The notes under the pieces: generated by a model | Told to the model about the DNA's origin: nothing | Database searches by the model: none | What the model saw: only the letters and a program-made list of their open reading frames with translations | Program-made: the position numbers and the translations under genes | Origin: Pseudomonas asuensis | GTDB lineage: Bacteria > Pseudomonadota > Gammaproteobacteria > Pseudomonadales > Pseudomonadaceae | Length of the DNA: 64,000 nt | NCBI RefSeq assembly: GCF_014646755.1 | Contig: NZ_BMNW01000014.1 | Location: 1-64,000, forward strand | Direction of reading: 5' to 3' | Part shown: positions 1-9,427 of the stretch, piece after piece | Numbering within the stretch: the first letter of the stretch is position 1 | Layout of the letters: each line of letters begins with the position of its first letter

Positions 1-108
1 GTTGTTACCCTGATCGCTCCGATCGCCATGGAAGAAGGTCTGCGCTTCGCAATTCGCGAAGGCGGCCGTACCGTAGGCGCCGGCGTGGTTGCCAAGATCG
101 TCGAGTAA
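1..108 (+). CDS. tuf: Elongation factor Tu, C-terminal end (partial)
   Basis: This is the last 35 codons of EF-Tu, the GTPase that delivers aminoacyl-tRNA to the ribosome; the gene starts outside the window. The reading frame is open from base 1 and ends in a TAA at 106–108. The visible peptide contains the domain 3 signature [11 protein letters not shown] and ends AKIVE, which is typical of gammaproteobacterial EF-Tu. An intrinsic terminator follows within 20 bases, so the tuf transcript largely ends here before the S10 operon. The identification is secure; whether this is tufA or tufB cannot be told from the fragment. Confidence 0.97.
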   Translation, partial: VVTLIAPIAMEEGLRFAIREGGRTVGAGVVAKIVE

Positions 109-125
109 TATCGACGTTCGTCTAG

Positions 126-149
126 AGAAGGCCCTTCGGGGCCTTTTCT
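126..149 (+). terminator. Intrinsic terminator after tuf
   Basis: A 7-bp stem, AAGGCCC at 128–134 and GGGCCTT at 139–145, closes a TTCG tetraloop and is followed by a short T-rich tract. It lies 19 bases past the tuf stop codon. Confidence 0.85.
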
Positions 150-162
150 GCTTTGTCTATTA

Positions 163-191
163 TTGACACCCCTCTGGCGTCTCTATAGAAT
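163..191 (+). promoter_or_regulatory. Sigma-70 promoter of the S10 operon
   Basis: TTGACA at 163–168 and TAGAAT at 186–191 are separated by 17 bases. The pair lies between the tuf terminator and rpsJ, as expected for a strong ribosomal operon promoter. A second -10 reading, TATAGA at 184, would leave only 15 bases. Confidence 0.75.
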
Positions 192-250
192 TGCGCCTCC
201 TTTTATCGGGCATATTCTGCCTGAGGGGAAAGCTTGGAGTCTGAGGTCAA

Positions 251-562
251 ATGCAAAACCAACAAATCCGTATTCGGTTGAAGGCTTTTGATCATCGCCT
301 GATTGATCAGTCCACCCAGGAAATCGTGGAAACCGCGAAGCGTACTGGGGCTCAGGTGCGTGGTCCGATTCCTCTGCCTACCCGCAAGGAACGTTACACT
401 GTGCTGATTTCTCCGCACGTCAACAAGGATGCACGTGACCAGTACGAAATTCGTACTCACAAGCGTGTGCTGGATATTGTCCAGCCAACGGATAAAACCG
501 TTGATGCGCTGATGAAGCTCGACCTTGCTGCTGGTGTAGAAGTACAAATCAGCCTCGGCTAA
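251..562 (+). CDS. rpsJ: 30S ribosomal protein uS10
   Basis: uS10 is a head protein of the small subunit that also partners NusB in transcription antitermination. The 103-residue product has the family's usual length. It carries the [14 protein letters not shown] opening and the conserved [21 protein letters not shown] block near residues 38–57. It is the first gene of the S10 operon and is preceded by GGAG at 236–239. The roughly 60-base gap from promoter to start codon leaves no room for the long L4-regulated leader known from E. coli, so that form of autoregulation is not evident here. Confidence 0.98.
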   Translation: MQNQQIRIRLKAFDHRLIDQSTQEIVETAKRTGAQVRGPIPLPTRKERYTVLISPHVNKDARDQYEIRTHKRVLDIVQPTDKTVDALMKLDLAAGVEVQISLG

Positions 563-645
563 AACCTTGGGGTTTTAGTCGTGTAACGCTCTGAAATGGG
601 CGGCCATAGCGGGTGAAAGCCCCGTACACTCAAGAGGTTTATACA

Positions 646-1281
646 ATGACTATTGGTGTAGTCGGTCGTAAGTGCGGCATGACCCGCGTTTTCACCGAGG
701 AAGGTGTTTCCGTTCCGGTTACAGTCATCGAGATTGAGCCGAATCGTGTTACACAGATGAAGGTAGAAGATACTGATGGCTATCGTGCTGTTCAAGTAAC
801 AGTCGGTGAGCGTCGTGCTTCTCGTGTCAGCAAGGCTCAGGCAGGTCACTTTGCCAAGGCAAGCGTTGCTGCTGGTCGTAGCGTTCTTGAATTCCGTCTT
901 GAAGAAGGCGAATACAACGCTGGTGATCAGATCACAGTTGATATATTCCAGGCTGGACAGCTAGTCGATGTGACTGGTCAGTCTAAAGGTAAGGGCTATG
1001 CCGGTACCATTAAGCGCTGGAACTTCCGTGGTCAAGATAATACTCACGGTAACTCCGTTTCTCACCGCGCACCTGGCTCTATCGGCCAGTGCCAGACTCC
1101 TGGTCGAGTGTTCAAGGGCAAGAAAATGTCCGGTCACCTGGGTGCTGAGCGTGTAACTGTGCAGTCCCTTGAAATTGTCCGTGTTGATGCTGAGCGCAAC
1201 CTGTTGCTGGTCAAGGGTGCCATTCCTGGCGCGCCTGGCGGTGATGTGGTTGTTCGTCCTGCAGCCAAGGCTCGCGGTTAA
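646..1281 (+). CDS. rplC: 50S ribosomal protein uL3
   Basis: uL3 is an early-assembly protein whose loop reaches the peptidyl-transferase centre. The product is 211 residues, as usual. I chose the ATG at 646 because AAGAGG lies 8 bases upstream and the mature start [14 protein letters not shown] matches the family; an in-frame GTG at 613 would add an unrelated 11-residue leader. The central-loop motif reads [10 protein letters not shown], and the Gln in it is the site methylated by PrmB in E. coli. It is worth comparing in detail because rlmE is decayed in this genome and uL3 lies close to the affected part of the 50S subunit. Confidence 0.98.
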   Translation: MTIGVVGRKCGMTRVFTEEGVSVPVTVIEIEPNRVTQMKVEDTDGYRAVQVTVGERRASRVSKAQAGHFAKASVAAGRSVLEFRLEEGEYNAGDQITVDIFQAGQLVDVTGQSKGKGYAGTIKRWNFRGQDNTHGNSVSHRAPGSIGQCQTPGRVFKGKKMSGHLGAERVTVQSLEIVRVDAERNLLLVKGAIPGAPGGDVVVRPAAKARG

Positions 1282-1295
1282 GAGGGGAACGGAAC

Positions 1296-1898
1296 ATGCA
1301 ACTTAATGTAAATGGCTCACAGGCTATCGAAGTCTCTGAGCGCGCCTTTGGCGGCGAATTCAACGAGACTCTAGTTCATCAGGCAGTAGTTGCCTATATG
1401 GCTGGCGGTCGTCAGGGTACTCGCGCTCAGAAGACTCGCTCTGAAGTGTCCGGTGGCGGTAAAAAGCCCTGGCGTCAAAAGGGCAGCGGCCGTGCTCGTG
1501 CGGGTACTATTCGTAGCCCAATCTGGCGTGGCGGTGGTACCACCTTTGCTGCTAAGCCGCAAAATCATGAGCAAAAGCTCAATAAAAAGATGTACCGTGC
1601 TGCGCTGCGCTCCATTCTGGCAGAGCTGGTACGTCTGGATCGTCTGGTCGTAGTAGACGAGTTTTCTATCGATGCCCCTAAGACTAAAGGGCTGGTAAAC
1701 AAGCTTGACGGCCTTGGCCTGAAAGATGTCCTGATCGTAACTGATAATGTCGATCAGAACCTTTACTTGGCTGCCCGCAACCTACCTTTCGTTGATGTTC
1801 GTGATGTGCAGGGCTCTGATCCTGTTAGTCTGATCGCATATGACAAGGTTTTGGTCACAGTGTCTGCCGTGAAGAAATTCGAGGAGCTGCTGGGATGA
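1296..1898 (+). CDS. rplD: 50S ribosomal protein uL4
   Basis: uL4 lines the peptide exit tunnel and in E. coli represses its own operon. The product is 200 residues. The conserved tunnel-loop sequence [18 protein letters not shown] is at about residues 52–69, followed by [11 protein letters not shown]. It is preceded by GAGGGGAAC, and its last codons overlap the start of rplW by four bases (ATGA), which points to coupled translation. Nothing in the sequence is unusual. Confidence 0.98.
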   Translation: MQLNVNGSQAIEVSERAFGGEFNETLVHQAVVAYMAGGRQGTRAQKTRSEVSGGGKKPWRQKGSGRARAGTIRSPIWRGGGTTFAAKPQNHEQKLNKKMYRAALRSILAELVRLDRLVVVDEFSIDAPKTKGLVNKLDGLGLKDVLIVTDNVDQNLYLAARNLPFVDVRDVQGSDPVSLIAYDKVLVTVSAVKKFEELLG

Positions 1899-2194
1899 AC
1901 CAGGAACGTGTATTCAAGGTACTGCTTGGTCCGCACATCTCCGAGAAGGCAACTGTGCTGGCGGAAAACCAAAAGCAGTTCATTTTTAAGGTTGCTACCG
2001 ATGCAACCAAGCTGGAAATCAAAAAAGCGGTCGAACAACTGTTTGACGTCAAAGTGCGTAGTGTTAGCACCCTGAACGTAAAGGGTAAAACTAAGCGTAC
2101 TGCACGTGGTCTGGGCAAGCGTAACGATTGGAAGAAGGCATACATTGCTCTCCAGCCGGGCCAGGACCTTGATTTCTCCAGCAATGCTGAGTAA
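1895..2194 (+). CDS. rplW: 50S ribosomal protein uL23
   Basis: uL23 sits at the tunnel exit and is the docking site for trigger factor and SRP. The product is 99 residues and contains [15 protein letters not shown] near the N-terminus and the [16 protein letters not shown] segment that carries the chaperone-docking surface. The start codon overlaps the rplD stop (ATGA), and rplB begins 13 bases downstream. It is an ordinary member of the S10 operon. Confidence 0.98.
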   Translation: MNQERVFKVLLGPHISEKATVLAENQKQFIFKVATDATKLEIKKAVEQLFDVKVRSVSTLNVKGKTKRTARGLGKRNDWKKAYIALQPGQDLDFSSNAE

Positions 2195-2207
2195 GTAAGG
2201 GGGCATC

Positions 2208-3029
2208 ATGGCAATCGTAAAATGTAAGCCGACCTCCGCTGGCCGCCGTTTCGTGGTCAAGGTTGTCAATAATGATCTGCACAAGGGCGCCCCATATGCT
2301 CCTCTTCTAGAGAAGCAGGGTAAGTCCGGTGGCCGTAATAACAACGGTCGTATCACCACTCGTCACAAGGGTGGCGGTCATAAGCAGCACTACCGCCTGG
2401 TAGATTTTCGTCGCGATAAGGATGGGATTCCTGCGGTTGTTGAGCGTCTAGAGTACGATCCAAACCGTACTGCTCACATTGCGCTGTTAAAGTATGCTGA
2501 TGGCGAGCGTCGTTATATTATCGCTCCGAAAGGTGTAGCTGCTGGTGATCAGCTGATCTCTGGTGCAGGTGCGCCGATCAAGGCTGGTAACAGCCTGCCG
2601 CTGCGTAACATTCCAGTGGGTAGCACTGTTCATGGTATCGAGCTTAAGCCAGGTAAGGGTGCTCAGATTGCACGCTCCGCTGGTGCATCTGCTCAACTGG
2701 TTGCTCGTGAGGGTGCTTATGTAACCTTGCGTCTGCGTTCCGGTGAAATGCGTAAGGTATTGAGTGAATGCCGTGCGACGTTGGGTGAAGTATCCAACAC
2801 TGAGCACAGCCTGCGCTCCCTGGGTAAAGCAGGTGCTAAGCGCTGGCGCGGTGTTCGCCCAACTGTTCGTGGTGTGGCGATGAACCCTGTCGATCACCCG
2901 CATGGTGGTGGTGAGGGTCGTACCTCCGGTGGCCGTCATCCAGTGTCTCCATGGGGCTTCCCGACCAAGGGCGCGAAGACCCGTGCGAACAAGCGCACTG
3001 ACAAGATGATCGTCCGTCGCCGCAAGTAA
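2208..3029 (+). CDS. rplB: 50S ribosomal protein uL2
   Basis: uL2 is a primary rRNA-binding protein needed for subunit association and peptidyl-transferase activity. The product is 273 residues, the usual length. The C-terminal signature [15 protein letters not shown] is present, including the His that corresponds to the functionally important His229 of E. coli. A strong AAGGGGG ribosome binding site precedes the ATG. It lies between rplW and rpsS in the standard order. Confidence 0.98.
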   Translation: MAIVKCKPTSAGRRFVVKVVNNDLHKGAPYAPLLEKQGKSGGRNNNGRITTRHKGGGHKQHYRLVDFRRDKDGIPAVVERLEYDPNRTAHIALLKYADGERRYIIAPKGVAAGDQLISGAGAPIKAGNSLPLRNIPVGSTVHGIELKPGKGAQIARSAGASAQLVAREGAYVTLRLRSGEMRKVLSECRATLGEVSNTEHSLRSLGKAGAKRWRGVRPTVRGVAMNPVDHPHGGGEGRTSGGRHPVSPWGFPTKGAKTRANKRTDKMIVRRRK

Positions 3030-3047
3030 TGAATTGAGGATACGACT

Positions 3048-3323
3048 GTGCCACGCTCTCTTAAGAAAGGTCCTTTTATCGATCTTCACCTATTGAAGAA
3101 GATCGAAGTTGCGGTAGAAAAAAACGATCGTAAGCCAATTAAAACTTGGTCGCGTCGTTCGATTGTTCTTCCGCAGATGGTTGGTCTGACCATTGCTGTA
3201 CATAACGGCCGTCAGCATGTTCCGGTGCTAGTCAACGAAGACATGGTTGGTCATAAACTCGGCGAGTTCGCTGCTACCCGCACTTATCGCGGTCATGCGG
3301 CTGACAAGAAAGCCAAGCGTTAA
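3048..3323 (+). CDS. rpsS: 30S ribosomal protein uS19
   Basis: uS19 is a 30S head protein that contacts uS13 and the tRNA. The product is 91 residues and begins with [11 protein letters not shown] after a GTG start. A TTGAGGA ribosome binding site lies upstream, and the start matches the family N-terminus exactly. The mid-section [21 protein letters not shown] is the conserved RNA-binding C-terminal part. The gap to rplV is 13 bases. Confidence 0.98.
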   Translation: MPRSLKKGPFIDLHLLKKIEVAVEKNDRKPIKTWSRRSIVLPQMVGLTIAVHNGRQHVPVLVNEDMVGHKLGEFAATRTYRGHAADKKAKR

Positions 3324-3336
3324 GGGGTAAGGAAAG

Positions 3337-3669
3337 ATGGAAGTAGCCGCTAAGCTGTCGGGCGCTCGAATCTCTGCCCAGAAAGCCCGCTTGGTCGCCG
3401 ACCAGATCCGCGGGAAGAAGGTGGGCGAGGCGCTCAACCTCCTGGCTTTCAGCAGTAAGAAAGCTGCCGAGATCATGAAGAAAGTGCTGGAGTCGGCTGT
3501 TGCCAACGCCGAGCATAACGAAGGCGCAGACGTAGATGACCTAAAAGTCTCTACAGTTTTCGTCAACGAAGGGCGTTCGCTGAAGCGCATCATGCCGCGC
3601 GCCAAAGGTCGTGCTGATCGCATCGTGAAGCGGTCTTGCCATATCACGGTCAAGGTTGCGGACAAGTAA
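3337..3669 (+). CDS. rplV: 50S ribosomal protein uL22
   Basis: uL22 spans the subunit and its beta-hairpin lines the exit tunnel, where macrolide-resistance changes occur. The product is 110 residues. The hairpin region [20 protein letters not shown], near residues 80–99, looks wild type with no insertion or deletion. The start is preceded by GGGGTAAGGAAAG. This gene shows slightly more GC-ending codons than its neighbours. Confidence 0.98.
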
Positions 3670-3682
3670 CGGAGTCGATCAG

Positions 3683-4369
3683 ATGGGTCAGAAAGTACAT
3701 CCCAATGGCATTCGCCTGGGCATCGTCAAGGAGCATACTTCCGTTTGGTATGCAGATAAGCGCACTTATGCTGATTATCTGCTTGCTGACCTGAAGGTCC
3801 GTCGGTATCTCCAAGACAAACTAAAAAGCGCGTCCGTAAGCCGTATCGATATCCATCGTCCGGCTCAAACTGCACGCATTACTATCCACACCGCTCGTCC
3901 CGGTATCGTTATCGGTAAGAAAGGTGAGGATGTAGAAAAGCTGCGTCAGGACCTGACCAAGCAAATGGGTGTGCCAGTGCACATCAATATCGAAGAGATC
4001 CGCAAGCCGGAGCTCGACGGTGCGCTGGTTGCGCAAAGCGTAGCTCAGCAGCTCGAGCGTCGTGTGATGTTCCGTCGCGCTATGAAGCGTGCGGTCCAAA
4101 GCGCGATGCGTCTTGGCGCCAAAGGCATCAAGATCCAGGTGAGTGGTCGTCTTGGCGGAGCAGAGATTGCTCGTACCGAGTGGTATCGCGAAGGTCGTGT
4201 GCCTCTGCACACACTGCGTGCCGATATCGACTACGCAACTGCGGAAGCACACACCACTTATGGTGTGATCGGTGTGAAGGTTTGGATCTTCAAGGGTGAG
4301 GTCATTGGTGGCCGCCAGGAAGAGCTTAAGCCTGTAGCTCCTGCTCCGCGTAAAAAAGCTGCTAAGTAA
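3683..4369 (+). CDS. rpsC: 30S ribosomal protein uS3
   Basis: uS3 forms part of the mRNA entry channel and its helicase. The product is 228 residues from the ATG at 3683. An earlier in-frame start at 3656 overlaps rplV and would add a non-family leader, so I rejected it. The KH-type motif [16 protein letters not shown] is near residues 73–88, and [18 protein letters not shown] follows. The C-terminal tail is Lys/Ala/Pro-rich, as in Pseudomonas. Confidence 0.98.
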   Translation: MGQKVHPNGIRLGIVKEHTSVWYADKRTYADYLLADLKVRRYLQDKLKSASVSRIDIHRPAQTARITIHTARPGIVIGKKGEDVEKLRQDLTKQMGVPVHINIEEIRKPELDGALVAQSVAQQLERRVMFRRAMKRAVQSAMRLGAKGIKIQVSGRLGGAEIARTEWYREGRVPLHTLRADIDYATAEAHTTYGVIGVKVWIFKGEVIGGRQEELKPVAPAPRKKAAK

Positions 4370-4381
4370 GGAGTACGCATC

Positions 4382-4795
4382 ATGCTGCAACCCAAGCGTA
4401 CGAAATTCCGCAAGCAGATGACCGGCCATAACCGTGGCTTGGCTCATCGCGGTAGTAAAGTAAGTTTTGGCGAATATGCGCTTAAAGCTGTTGGCCGTGG
4501 CCGTCTTACTGCTCGTCAAATCGAAGCAGCTCGTCGTGCCCTAACGCGTCACGTTAAGCGTGGCGGTAAAATCTGGATCCGTGTGTTCCCGGACAAGCCT
4601 GTTACCAAAAAGCCCCTTGAAGTACGTATGGGTAAAGGTAAGGGTAGCGTTGAGTACTGGGTAGCCCAGATCCAGCCGGGCAAGGTCCTCTACGAGATCG
4701 AGGGTGTTTCTGAAGTTCTGGCTCGTGAGGCTTTTGCTCTCGCAGCTGCCAAGCTTCCAATTGAAACCTCCTTTGTTAAGCGGACGGTGATGTAA
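4382..4795 (+). CDS. rplP: 50S ribosomal protein uL16
   Basis: uL16 is a late-assembly protein at the A-site of the 50S subunit. The product is 137 residues with the conserved [18 protein letters not shown] start and the loop segment [15 protein letters not shown]. The Arg of [10 protein letters not shown] corresponds to the position hydroxylated in E. coli. The stop codon overlaps the rpmC start by one base (TAATG), which implies translational coupling. Confidence 0.98.
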   Translation: MLQPKRTKFRKQMTGHNRGLAHRGSKVSFGEYALKAVGRGRLTARQIEAARRALTRHVKRGGKIWIRVFPDKPVTKKPLEVRMGKGKGSVEYWVAQIQPGKVLYEIEGVSEVLAREAFALAAAKLPIETSFVKRTVM

Positions 4796-4986
4796 TGAAA
4801 GCGCAAGAATTACGTGAGAAATCCGTCGAGGAGCTGAACGAGCAGCTTCTTAGCCTGCTGCGTGACCAGTTCAATCTGCGTATGCAGAAGGCAACTGGCC
4901 AATTGGGGCAGTCTCACATGCTCTCGCAAGTGAAGCGCGACATTGCTCGTGTCAAGACTGTGCTGAACCAGCAAGCAGGTAAGTGA
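4795..4986 (+). CDS. rpmC: 50S ribosomal protein uL29
   Basis: uL29 is a small two-helix protein next to uL23 at the tunnel exit. The 63-residue product begins [18 protein letters not shown] and contains the [17 protein letters not shown] core, both diagnostic. It overlaps rplP at its start, and rpsQ begins two bases after its stop, so the three genes are translated as a unit. Confidence 0.97.
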   Translation: MKAQELREKSVEELNEQLLSLLRDQFNLRMQKATGQLGQSHMLSQVKRDIARVKTVLNQQAGK

Positions 4987-4988
4987 TC

Positions 4989-5255
4989 ATGGCTGAAGCT
5001 GAAAAGACCGTCCGTACACTGACCGGCCGAGTGGTCAGTGACAAAATGGACAAAACCATCACCGTATTGATTGAGCGTCGCGTTAAGCACCCGATCTACG
5101 GTAAATACGTCAAGCGTTCCACTAAGCTGCACGCCCACGACGAAAACAATCAGTGCCGCGCTGGTGACCTTGTCACCATTCGTGAAACTCGCCCTCTGGC
5201 AAAGACCAAGGCGTGGACGCTGGTTGATGTCGTCGAGCGCGCCGTACAAGTGTAA
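4989..5255 (+). CDS. rpsQ: 30S ribosomal protein uS17
   Basis: uS17 is a primary 16S rRNA-binding OB-fold protein. The product is 88 residues from the ATG at 4989; a GTG six bases earlier overlaps the rpmC stop region and is less likely. The [18 protein letters not shown] strand pattern and the [19 protein letters not shown] block are typical. Spacing to rplN is 12 bases. Confidence 0.97.
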   Translation: MAEAEKTVRTLTGRVVSDKMDKTITVLIERRVKHPIYGKYVKRSTKLHAHDENNQCRAGDLVTIRETRPLAKTKAWTLVDVVERAVQV

Positions 5256-5267
5256 GGGTGAAGAGCC

Positions 5268-5636
5268 ATGATTCAGACTCAATCCATGCTCGATGTGGCC
5301 GATAACAGCGGCGCTCGTCGTGTTATGTGCATCAAGGTGCTGGGTGGTTCGCATCGCCGCTACGCAGGTATCGGCGACATCATCAAGGTCACCGTTAAAG
5401 AAGCCATTCCTCGCGGAAAGGTGAAAAAGGGCCAGGTGATGACGGCTGTTGTGGTGCGTACCAAGCACGGTGTGCGTCGTACTGACGGTTCCATCATTCG
5501 TTTCGACGGTAATGCTGCTGTTCTTTTGAACAACAAGCAGGAGCCTATCGGTACCCGTATCTTTGGGCCGGTGACGCGTGAACTTCGTTCTGAGAAGTTC
5601 ATGAAGATCGTCTCCCTTGCCCCCGAAGTGCTGTAA
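5268..5636 (+). CDS. rplN: 50S ribosomal protein uL14
   Basis: uL14 forms an intersubunit bridge and binds the silencing factor RsfS. The product is 122 residues, invariant for the family. The start [20 protein letters not shown] and the segment [17 protein letters not shown] are conserved. It heads the spc operon in gene-order terms. I see no separate promoter or terminator between rpsQ and rplN, so S10 and spc transcription probably run together here. Confidence 0.98.
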   Translation: MIQTQSMLDVADNSGARRVMCIKVLGGSHRRYAGIGDIIKVTVKEAIPRGKVKKGQVMTAVVVRTKHGVRRTDGSIIRFDGNAAVLLNNKQEPIGTRIFGPVTRELRSEKFMKIVSLAPEVL

Positions 5637-5648
5637 GGAGTATCCGTC

Positions 5649-5963
5649 ATGCAAAAGATTCGTCGTGACGATGAAGTAATCGTCATCGCAGGCAAGGATA
5701 AGGGCAAGCGTGGTAAGGTGCTCAAGGTTTTAGCTGATGACCGTTTGGTTGTTGGTGGTGTAAATCTTGTCAAGCGTCACACCAAGCCTAACCCCATGCT
5801 GGGCGCGCAAGGTGGCATTGTTGAGAAGGAAGCTCCTCTGCATGTCTCCAACGTTGCTATCTTCAATCCTGAAACCAGCAAGGCTGACCGCGTAGGTTTC
5901 AAGGTCGAAGACGGTAAAAAAATCCGTATCTTTAAGTCGAACCAGAAAGCGGTTCAGGCTTAA
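5649..5963 (+). CDS. rplX: 50S ribosomal protein uL24
   Basis: uL24 initiates 50S assembly by binding the 5' end of 23S rRNA. The 104-residue product has the KOW motif [17 protein letters not shown] at about residues 7–23 and the [14 protein letters not shown] segment. A TAAGGAG ribosome binding site precedes the ATG. It is an ordinary spc operon member. Confidence 0.98.
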   Translation: MQKIRRDDEVIVIAGKDKGKRGKVLKVLADDRLVVGGVNLVKRHTKPNPMLGAQGGIVEKEAPLHVSNVAIFNPETSKADRVGFKVEDGKKIRIFKSNQKAVQA

Positions 5964-5982
5964 GGTTGCTAGGTAGATCACC

Positions 5983-6522
5983 ATGGCACGATTGAAAGAA
6001 GTTTATCGGAAGGACATCGCGCCCAAGCTGAAAGAACAGCTTCAGCTGGCTAATGTGATGGAAGTTCCACGTATCACTAAGATCACCCTGAATATGGGTG
6101 TTGGTGAGGCGGTAGGTGATAAGAAAATTATCGACAATGCGTTGGCCGACCTCGAGAAAATCGCGGGTCAGAAGCCTGTTGTAACTTATGCGCGTAAGTC
6201 GATTGCTGGTTTCAAAATCCGTGACGGTTGGCCAATTGGCGTTAAAGTAACTCTGCGTAGCGATCGCATGTATGAGTTCCTTGATCGTCTGTTGGCAATC
6301 TCGCTGCCGCGTGTTCGTGACTTCCGTGGTCTGAACGCTAAGTCCTTTGATGGTCGCGGTAATTACAGCATGGGTGTTAAAGAGCAGATTATCTTCCCGG
6401 AAATCGATTATGATAAAATCGATGCGCTCCGTGGCATGGATATCACTCTGACTACAACTGCTCGTTCGGACGAAGAAGGGCGTGCACTGCTTCGTGCATT
6501 TAACTTCCCGTTCCGTAACTGA
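5983..6522 (+). CDS. rplE: 50S ribosomal protein uL5
   Basis: uL5 binds 5S rRNA and contacts the P-site tRNA. The product is 179 residues. The 5S-binding region [13 protein letters not shown] is near residues 30–42, and the family block [19 protein letters not shown] lies near 114–132. The start is preceded by AGGTAG. rpsN begins 12 bases past the stop codon. Confidence 0.98.
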   Translation: MARLKEVYRKDIAPKLKEQLQLANVMEVPRITKITLNMGVGEAVGDKKIIDNALADLEKIAGQKPVVTYARKSIAGFKIRDGWPIGVKVTLRSDRMYEFLDRLLAISLPRVRDFRGLNAKSFDGRGNYSMGVKEQIIFPEIDYDKIDALRGMDITLTTTARSDEEGRALLRAFNFPFRN

Positions 6523-6534
6523 TAGGAGTTACCT

Positions 6535-6840
6535 ATGGCTAAGCAGAGCATGAAGAACCGTGAGCTGAAGCGTCAGCAAACGGTCGCTAAGTTTGCAGCG
6601 AAGCGCGCTGAGCTGAAGACAACTATTGCTAACCCTAACACTTCTCCAGAAGATCGTTGGGCTGCACAGGTTGCTCTACAGAAGCAGCCCCGTGACGCTA
6701 GCGCCAGTCGTTTACGTAATCGCTGCCGTCTGACTGGACGTCCTCACGGTGTATACCGTAAGTTCGGTCTATCGCGTATTATGTTGCGTGAAGCTGCAAT
6801 GCGTGGTGATGTTCCAGGTCTGGTCAAGGCTAGCTGGTAA
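6535..6840 (+). CDS. rpsN: 30S ribosomal protein uS14 (long, zinc-free form)
   Basis: uS14 is a late-binding 30S head protein. At 101 residues this is the long form without the two CxxC zinc knuckles, as in most gammaproteobacteria. It carries [21 protein letters not shown] near the C-terminus, with only one Cys. A GATAGGAGT ribosome binding site precedes it. A strong hairpin follows 26 bases after the stop, so expression of the downstream spc genes may be partly uncoupled from this point. Confidence 0.98.
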   Translation: MAKQSMKNRELKRQQTVAKFAAKRAELKTTIANPNTSPEDRWAAQVALQKQPRDASASRLRNRCRLTGRPHGVYRKFGLSRIMLREAAMRGDVPGLVKASW

Positions 6841-6866
6841 TATCGCAGCAAATTTGTAGTAAGTTA

Positions 6867-6903
6867 ACGAATCAAGCCCCTTTTGGGGCTTGATTCGTTT
6901 TTA
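6867..6903 (+). terminator. Strong hairpin/terminator inside the spc operon
   Basis: A perfect 14-bp stem, ACGAATCAAGCCCC at 6867–6880 with its complement at 6885–6898, closes a TTTT loop and is followed by TTTTTAT. It lies between rpsN and rpsH, where the spc operon is normally continuous. A weak downstream promoter candidate (TTGGTT at 6945, TATAGG at 6966, spacing 15) may restart transcription. Confidence 0.8.
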
Positions 6904-7001
6904 TATGCCTATTAGAATATCCGGCTCGCCCGAGTCCGCGTGTTTTGGTTGGGCAGTTTCAGAGCTATAGGCTCATTTATGCATTTAGGAGCTACAAGCC
7001 C

Positions 7002-7394
7002 ATGAGTATGCAGGACCCGTTAGCAGATATGCTAACTCGTATCCGTAATGCCCAGATGGCTGAAAAGTCCGTCGTAAGCATGCCTTCTTCCAAGCTGAAG
7101 GTGGCAGTGGCTAAAGTCCTCAAAGACGAAGGCTATATCGCGGGTTTTCAGGTCAGCACGGAAATTAAGCCACTGCTGTCCATCGAATTAAAGTACTTCG
7201 AAGGCAAGCCTGTAATCGAAGAGCTTAAGCGTTCTAGCCGTCCTGGCCTACGCCAGTACAAATCTGTTGACCAGTTGCCGAAAGTACGCGGTGGCCTGGG
7301 TGTGTCGATCGTTTCCACCAACAAAGGTGTGATGACGGATCGTGCAGCCCGGGCTGCTGGTGTTGGCGGCGAAGTGCTCTGCACTGTTTTCTAA
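7002..7394 (+). CDS. rpsH: 30S ribosomal protein uS8
   Basis: uS8 binds helix 21 of 16S rRNA and in E. coli represses the spc operon. The product is 130 residues from the ATG at 7002 ([11 protein letters not shown]). A nearby ribosome binding site TTAGGAG fits this start, while the in-frame GTG at 6945 would add a non-conserved leader. The C-terminal signature [20 protein letters not shown] is intact. The 161-base gap from rpsN contains the terminator-like hairpin described separately. Confidence 0.98.
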   Translation: MSMQDPLADMLTRIRNAQMAEKSVVSMPSSKLKVAVAKVLKDEGYIAGFQVSTEIKPLLSIELKYFEGKPVIEELKRSSRPGLRQYKSVDQLPKVRGGLGVSIVSTNKGVMTDRAARAAGVGGEVLCTVF

Positions 7395-7405
7395 GGGGAA
7401 GAAGC

Positions 7406-7939
7406 ATGTCTCGCGTTGCTAAAAACCCCGTTAAGCTCCCTGCTGGCGTTGAAATCAACCTGGCTGGTCAACAGCTTTCTATCAAGGGTTCCAAAGGCTC
7501 TCTGGAGCTGAAGGTGCATCCTTCTGTTGAAGTTTCTCAAGAGTCCGGCGAGCTCCGGTTTGCTGCCCGCAACGGCGATCAGCAGACTCGTGCTATGGCT
7601 GGTACGACACGCGCTCTGGTTAACAATATGGTCATTGGCGTTAGCCAAGGCTTCGAGCGTAAACTTCAGCTGGTTGGTGTGGGTTACAAAGCTCAGGCCA
7701 AGGGCCAAGTTCTTTCGCTTTCCCTGGGCTTCTCTCATCCGGTCGACTATGAATTGCCGCAAGGCATCACTGCTGAAACCCCGAGCCAGACTGATATCCT
7801 GATTAAGGGTATTGATAAGCAGCTTGTTGGGCAAGTGGCAGCAGAGATTCGTGATTTCCGTCCGCCAGAGCCGTACAAAGGCAAAGGTGTACGTTATTCC
7901 GACGAAGTCGTTCGCCGTAAAGAAGCCAAGAAAAAGTAG
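7406..7939 (+). CDS. rplF: 50S ribosomal protein uL6
   Basis: uL6 lies near the GTPase-associated centre. The product is 177 residues and duplicates an RNA-binding fold. The N-terminal copy begins [15 protein letters not shown], and the C-terminal signature [20 protein letters not shown] is complete. It follows rpsH by 11 bases with AAGGGGAAG as ribosome binding site. Confidence 0.98.
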   Translation: MSRVAKNPVKLPAGVEINLAGQQLSIKGSKGSLELKVHPSVEVSQESGELRFAARNGDQQTRAMAGTTRALVNNMVIGVSQGFERKLQLVGVGYKAQAKGQVLSLSLGFSHPVDYELPQGITAETPSQTDILIKGIDKQLVGQVAAEIRDFRPPEPYKGKGVRYSDEVVRRKEAKKK

Positions 7940-7949
7940 GGCATAGCAA

Positions 7950-8300
7950 ATGAGCGTAAAGAAAGAAACTCGACTGCGTCGCGCTCGCAAGGCACGCCTG
8001 AGAATGCGCGAGCTGGAAACTGTACGCCTATGCGTATACCGTTCCTCTCAGCATATCTATGCCCAGGTCATCGCGGCCGATGGCAGCAAAGTCCTGGCCA
8101 GTGCATCGACTTTGGACAAGGATCTGCGCGAAGGCGCAACCAGCAATATCGAAGCGGCGCAAAAGGTCGGCAAGCTGGTAGCAGAGCGTGCCAAAGCGGC
8201 TGGCGTTACTCAGGTAGCGTTTGATCGTTCTGGCTTCAAGTATCATGGTCGCGTTAAGGCGCTGGCCGATGCCGCTCGTGAAGGCGGGCTGGAGTTCTAA
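7950..8300 (+). CDS. rplR: 50S ribosomal protein uL18
   Basis: uL18 brings 5S rRNA into the 50S subunit together with uL5. The product is 116 residues. It has the basic N-terminus [18 protein letters not shown] that binds 5S rRNA and the C-terminal [20 protein letters not shown] block. The stop is only three bases before the rpsE start. Confidence 0.98.
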   Translation: MSVKKETRLRRARKARLRMRELETVRLCVYRSSQHIYAQVIAADGSKVLASASTLDKDLREGATSNIEAAQKVGKLVAERAKAAGVTQVAFDRSGFKYHGRVKALADAAREGGLEF

Positions 8301-8303
8301 GTC

Positions 8304-8804
8304 ATGGCAAACAACGATCAAAAGCGCGACGAAGGTTACATTGAGAAGCTTGTTCAAGTTAACCGCGTTGCTAAAACCGTAAAAGGTGGCCGCATTTTTG
8401 CCTTTACTGCACTAACTGTAGTAGGTGATGGCAAGGGCCGTGTTGGTTTTGGCCGTGGCAAGGCTCGTGAAGTTCCTGCTGCGATCCAAAAAGCTATGGA
8501 AGCTGCGCGCCGTAATATGATTCAGGTTGATCTGAACGGTAACACGCTGCAGTACCCTGTGAAGTCTTCTCACGGCGCATCCAAAGTGTTTATGCAGCCC
8601 GCTTCTGAAGGTACAGGTATCATCGCTGGCGGTGCTATGCGTGCTGTTCTAGAGGTGGCTGGTGTTCAGAACGTTCTGGCTAAGTGCTATGGCTCCACTA
8701 ACCCAGTAAACGTGGTTTACGCTACGTTTGAAGGTTTGAAGCATATGCAATCGCCTGATTCGGTTGCAGCTAAGCGTGGCAAGAGTGTCGAGGAGATTCT
8801 CTAA
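8304..8804 (+). CDS. rpsE: 30S ribosomal protein uS5
   Basis: uS5 helps form the mRNA entry site and affects decoding accuracy. The product is 166 residues. The N-terminal loop [19 protein letters not shown], where spectinomycin-resistance changes map, appears wild type. The motif [18 protein letters not shown] follows, so the double-stranded RNA-binding fold and the C-terminal domain are both complete. Confidence 0.98.
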   Translation: MANNDQKRDEGYIEKLVQVNRVAKTVKGGRIFAFTALTVVGDGKGRVGFGRGKAREVPAAIQKAMEAARRNMIQVDLNGNTLQYPVKSSHGASKVFMQPASEGTGIIAGGAMRAVLEVAGVQNVLAKCYGSTNPVNVVYATFEGLKHMQSPDSVAAKRGKSVEEIL

Positions 8805-8806
8805 TC

Positions 8807-8989
8807 ATGGCTACTTCAACTGTTAAAGTTACTCTGATCAAGAGCGTGAATGGCCGTTTGGCTAATCACAAGGCTTGTGTCAAAGGTCTAGGCCTGCGTC
8901 GCATTGGTCATACCGTCGAGGTTCTGGATACTCCAGAAAACCGCGGCATGATTAATAAGGCTTACTATTTACTGCGTGTGGAGGGTTAA
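8807..8989 (+). CDS. rpmD: 50S ribosomal protein uL30
   Basis: uL30 is a small peripheral 50S protein. The 60-residue product contains [20 protein letters not shown] and [20 protein letters not shown], matching the single-domain bacterial form. It starts two bases after the rpsE stop and ends three bases before rplO, so it is tightly packed in the operon. Confidence 0.97.
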   Translation: MATSTVKVTLIKSVNGRLANHKACVKGLGLRRIGHTVEVLDTPENRGMINKAYYLLRVEG

Positions 8990-8992
8990 GTT

Positions 8993-9427
8993 ATGAAACT
9001 TAACGATCTACGTTCCGCTCCTGGTGCGCGTCGCGAGAAGCTACGTCCAGGCCGTGGCATCGGTAGCGGTCTGGGTAAGACTGGCGGCCGTGGCCACAAA
9101 GGTGCTACTTCCCGCTCCGGTGGTAAGGTTGCTCCAGGTTTTGAGGGTGGCCAACAGCCCCTTCACCGTCGTCTGCCTAAGTTCGGTTTCGTGTCGCTGA
9201 AAGCTCTTGACCGTGCCGAAGTTCGTACTTCTGAGCTGGCTAAGGTCGAAGGTGGTGTGATCACCTTGCAAGCGCTGAAAGATGCCAACGTTATCAATCG
9301 TAGCATTGTACGCGTTAAGGTCGTTCTCTCTGGCGAAATCGGTCGTGCCGTTACCCTAAAGGGCATTCCTGCCACTAAGGGTGCACGTGCGGCTATCGAA
9401 GCAGCTGGCGGTAAGATCGAGGAATAA
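8993..9427 (+). CDS. rplO: 50S ribosomal protein uL15
   Basis: uL15 is needed for late 50S assembly. The product is 144 residues. It has the glycine- and arginine-rich N-terminal extension [20 protein letters not shown] that threads into rRNA, and the C-terminal globular part with [14 protein letters not shown]. Its stop codon directly abuts the secY start, so secY is probably translated by ribosomes that have just finished rplO. Confidence 0.98.
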   Translation: MKLNDLRSAPGARREKLRPGRGIGSGLGKTGGRGHKGATSRSGGKVAPGFEGGQQPLHRRLPKFGFVSLKALDRAEVRTSELAKVEGGVITLQALKDANVINRSIVRVKVVLSGEIGRAVTLKGIPATKGARAAIEAAGGKIEE

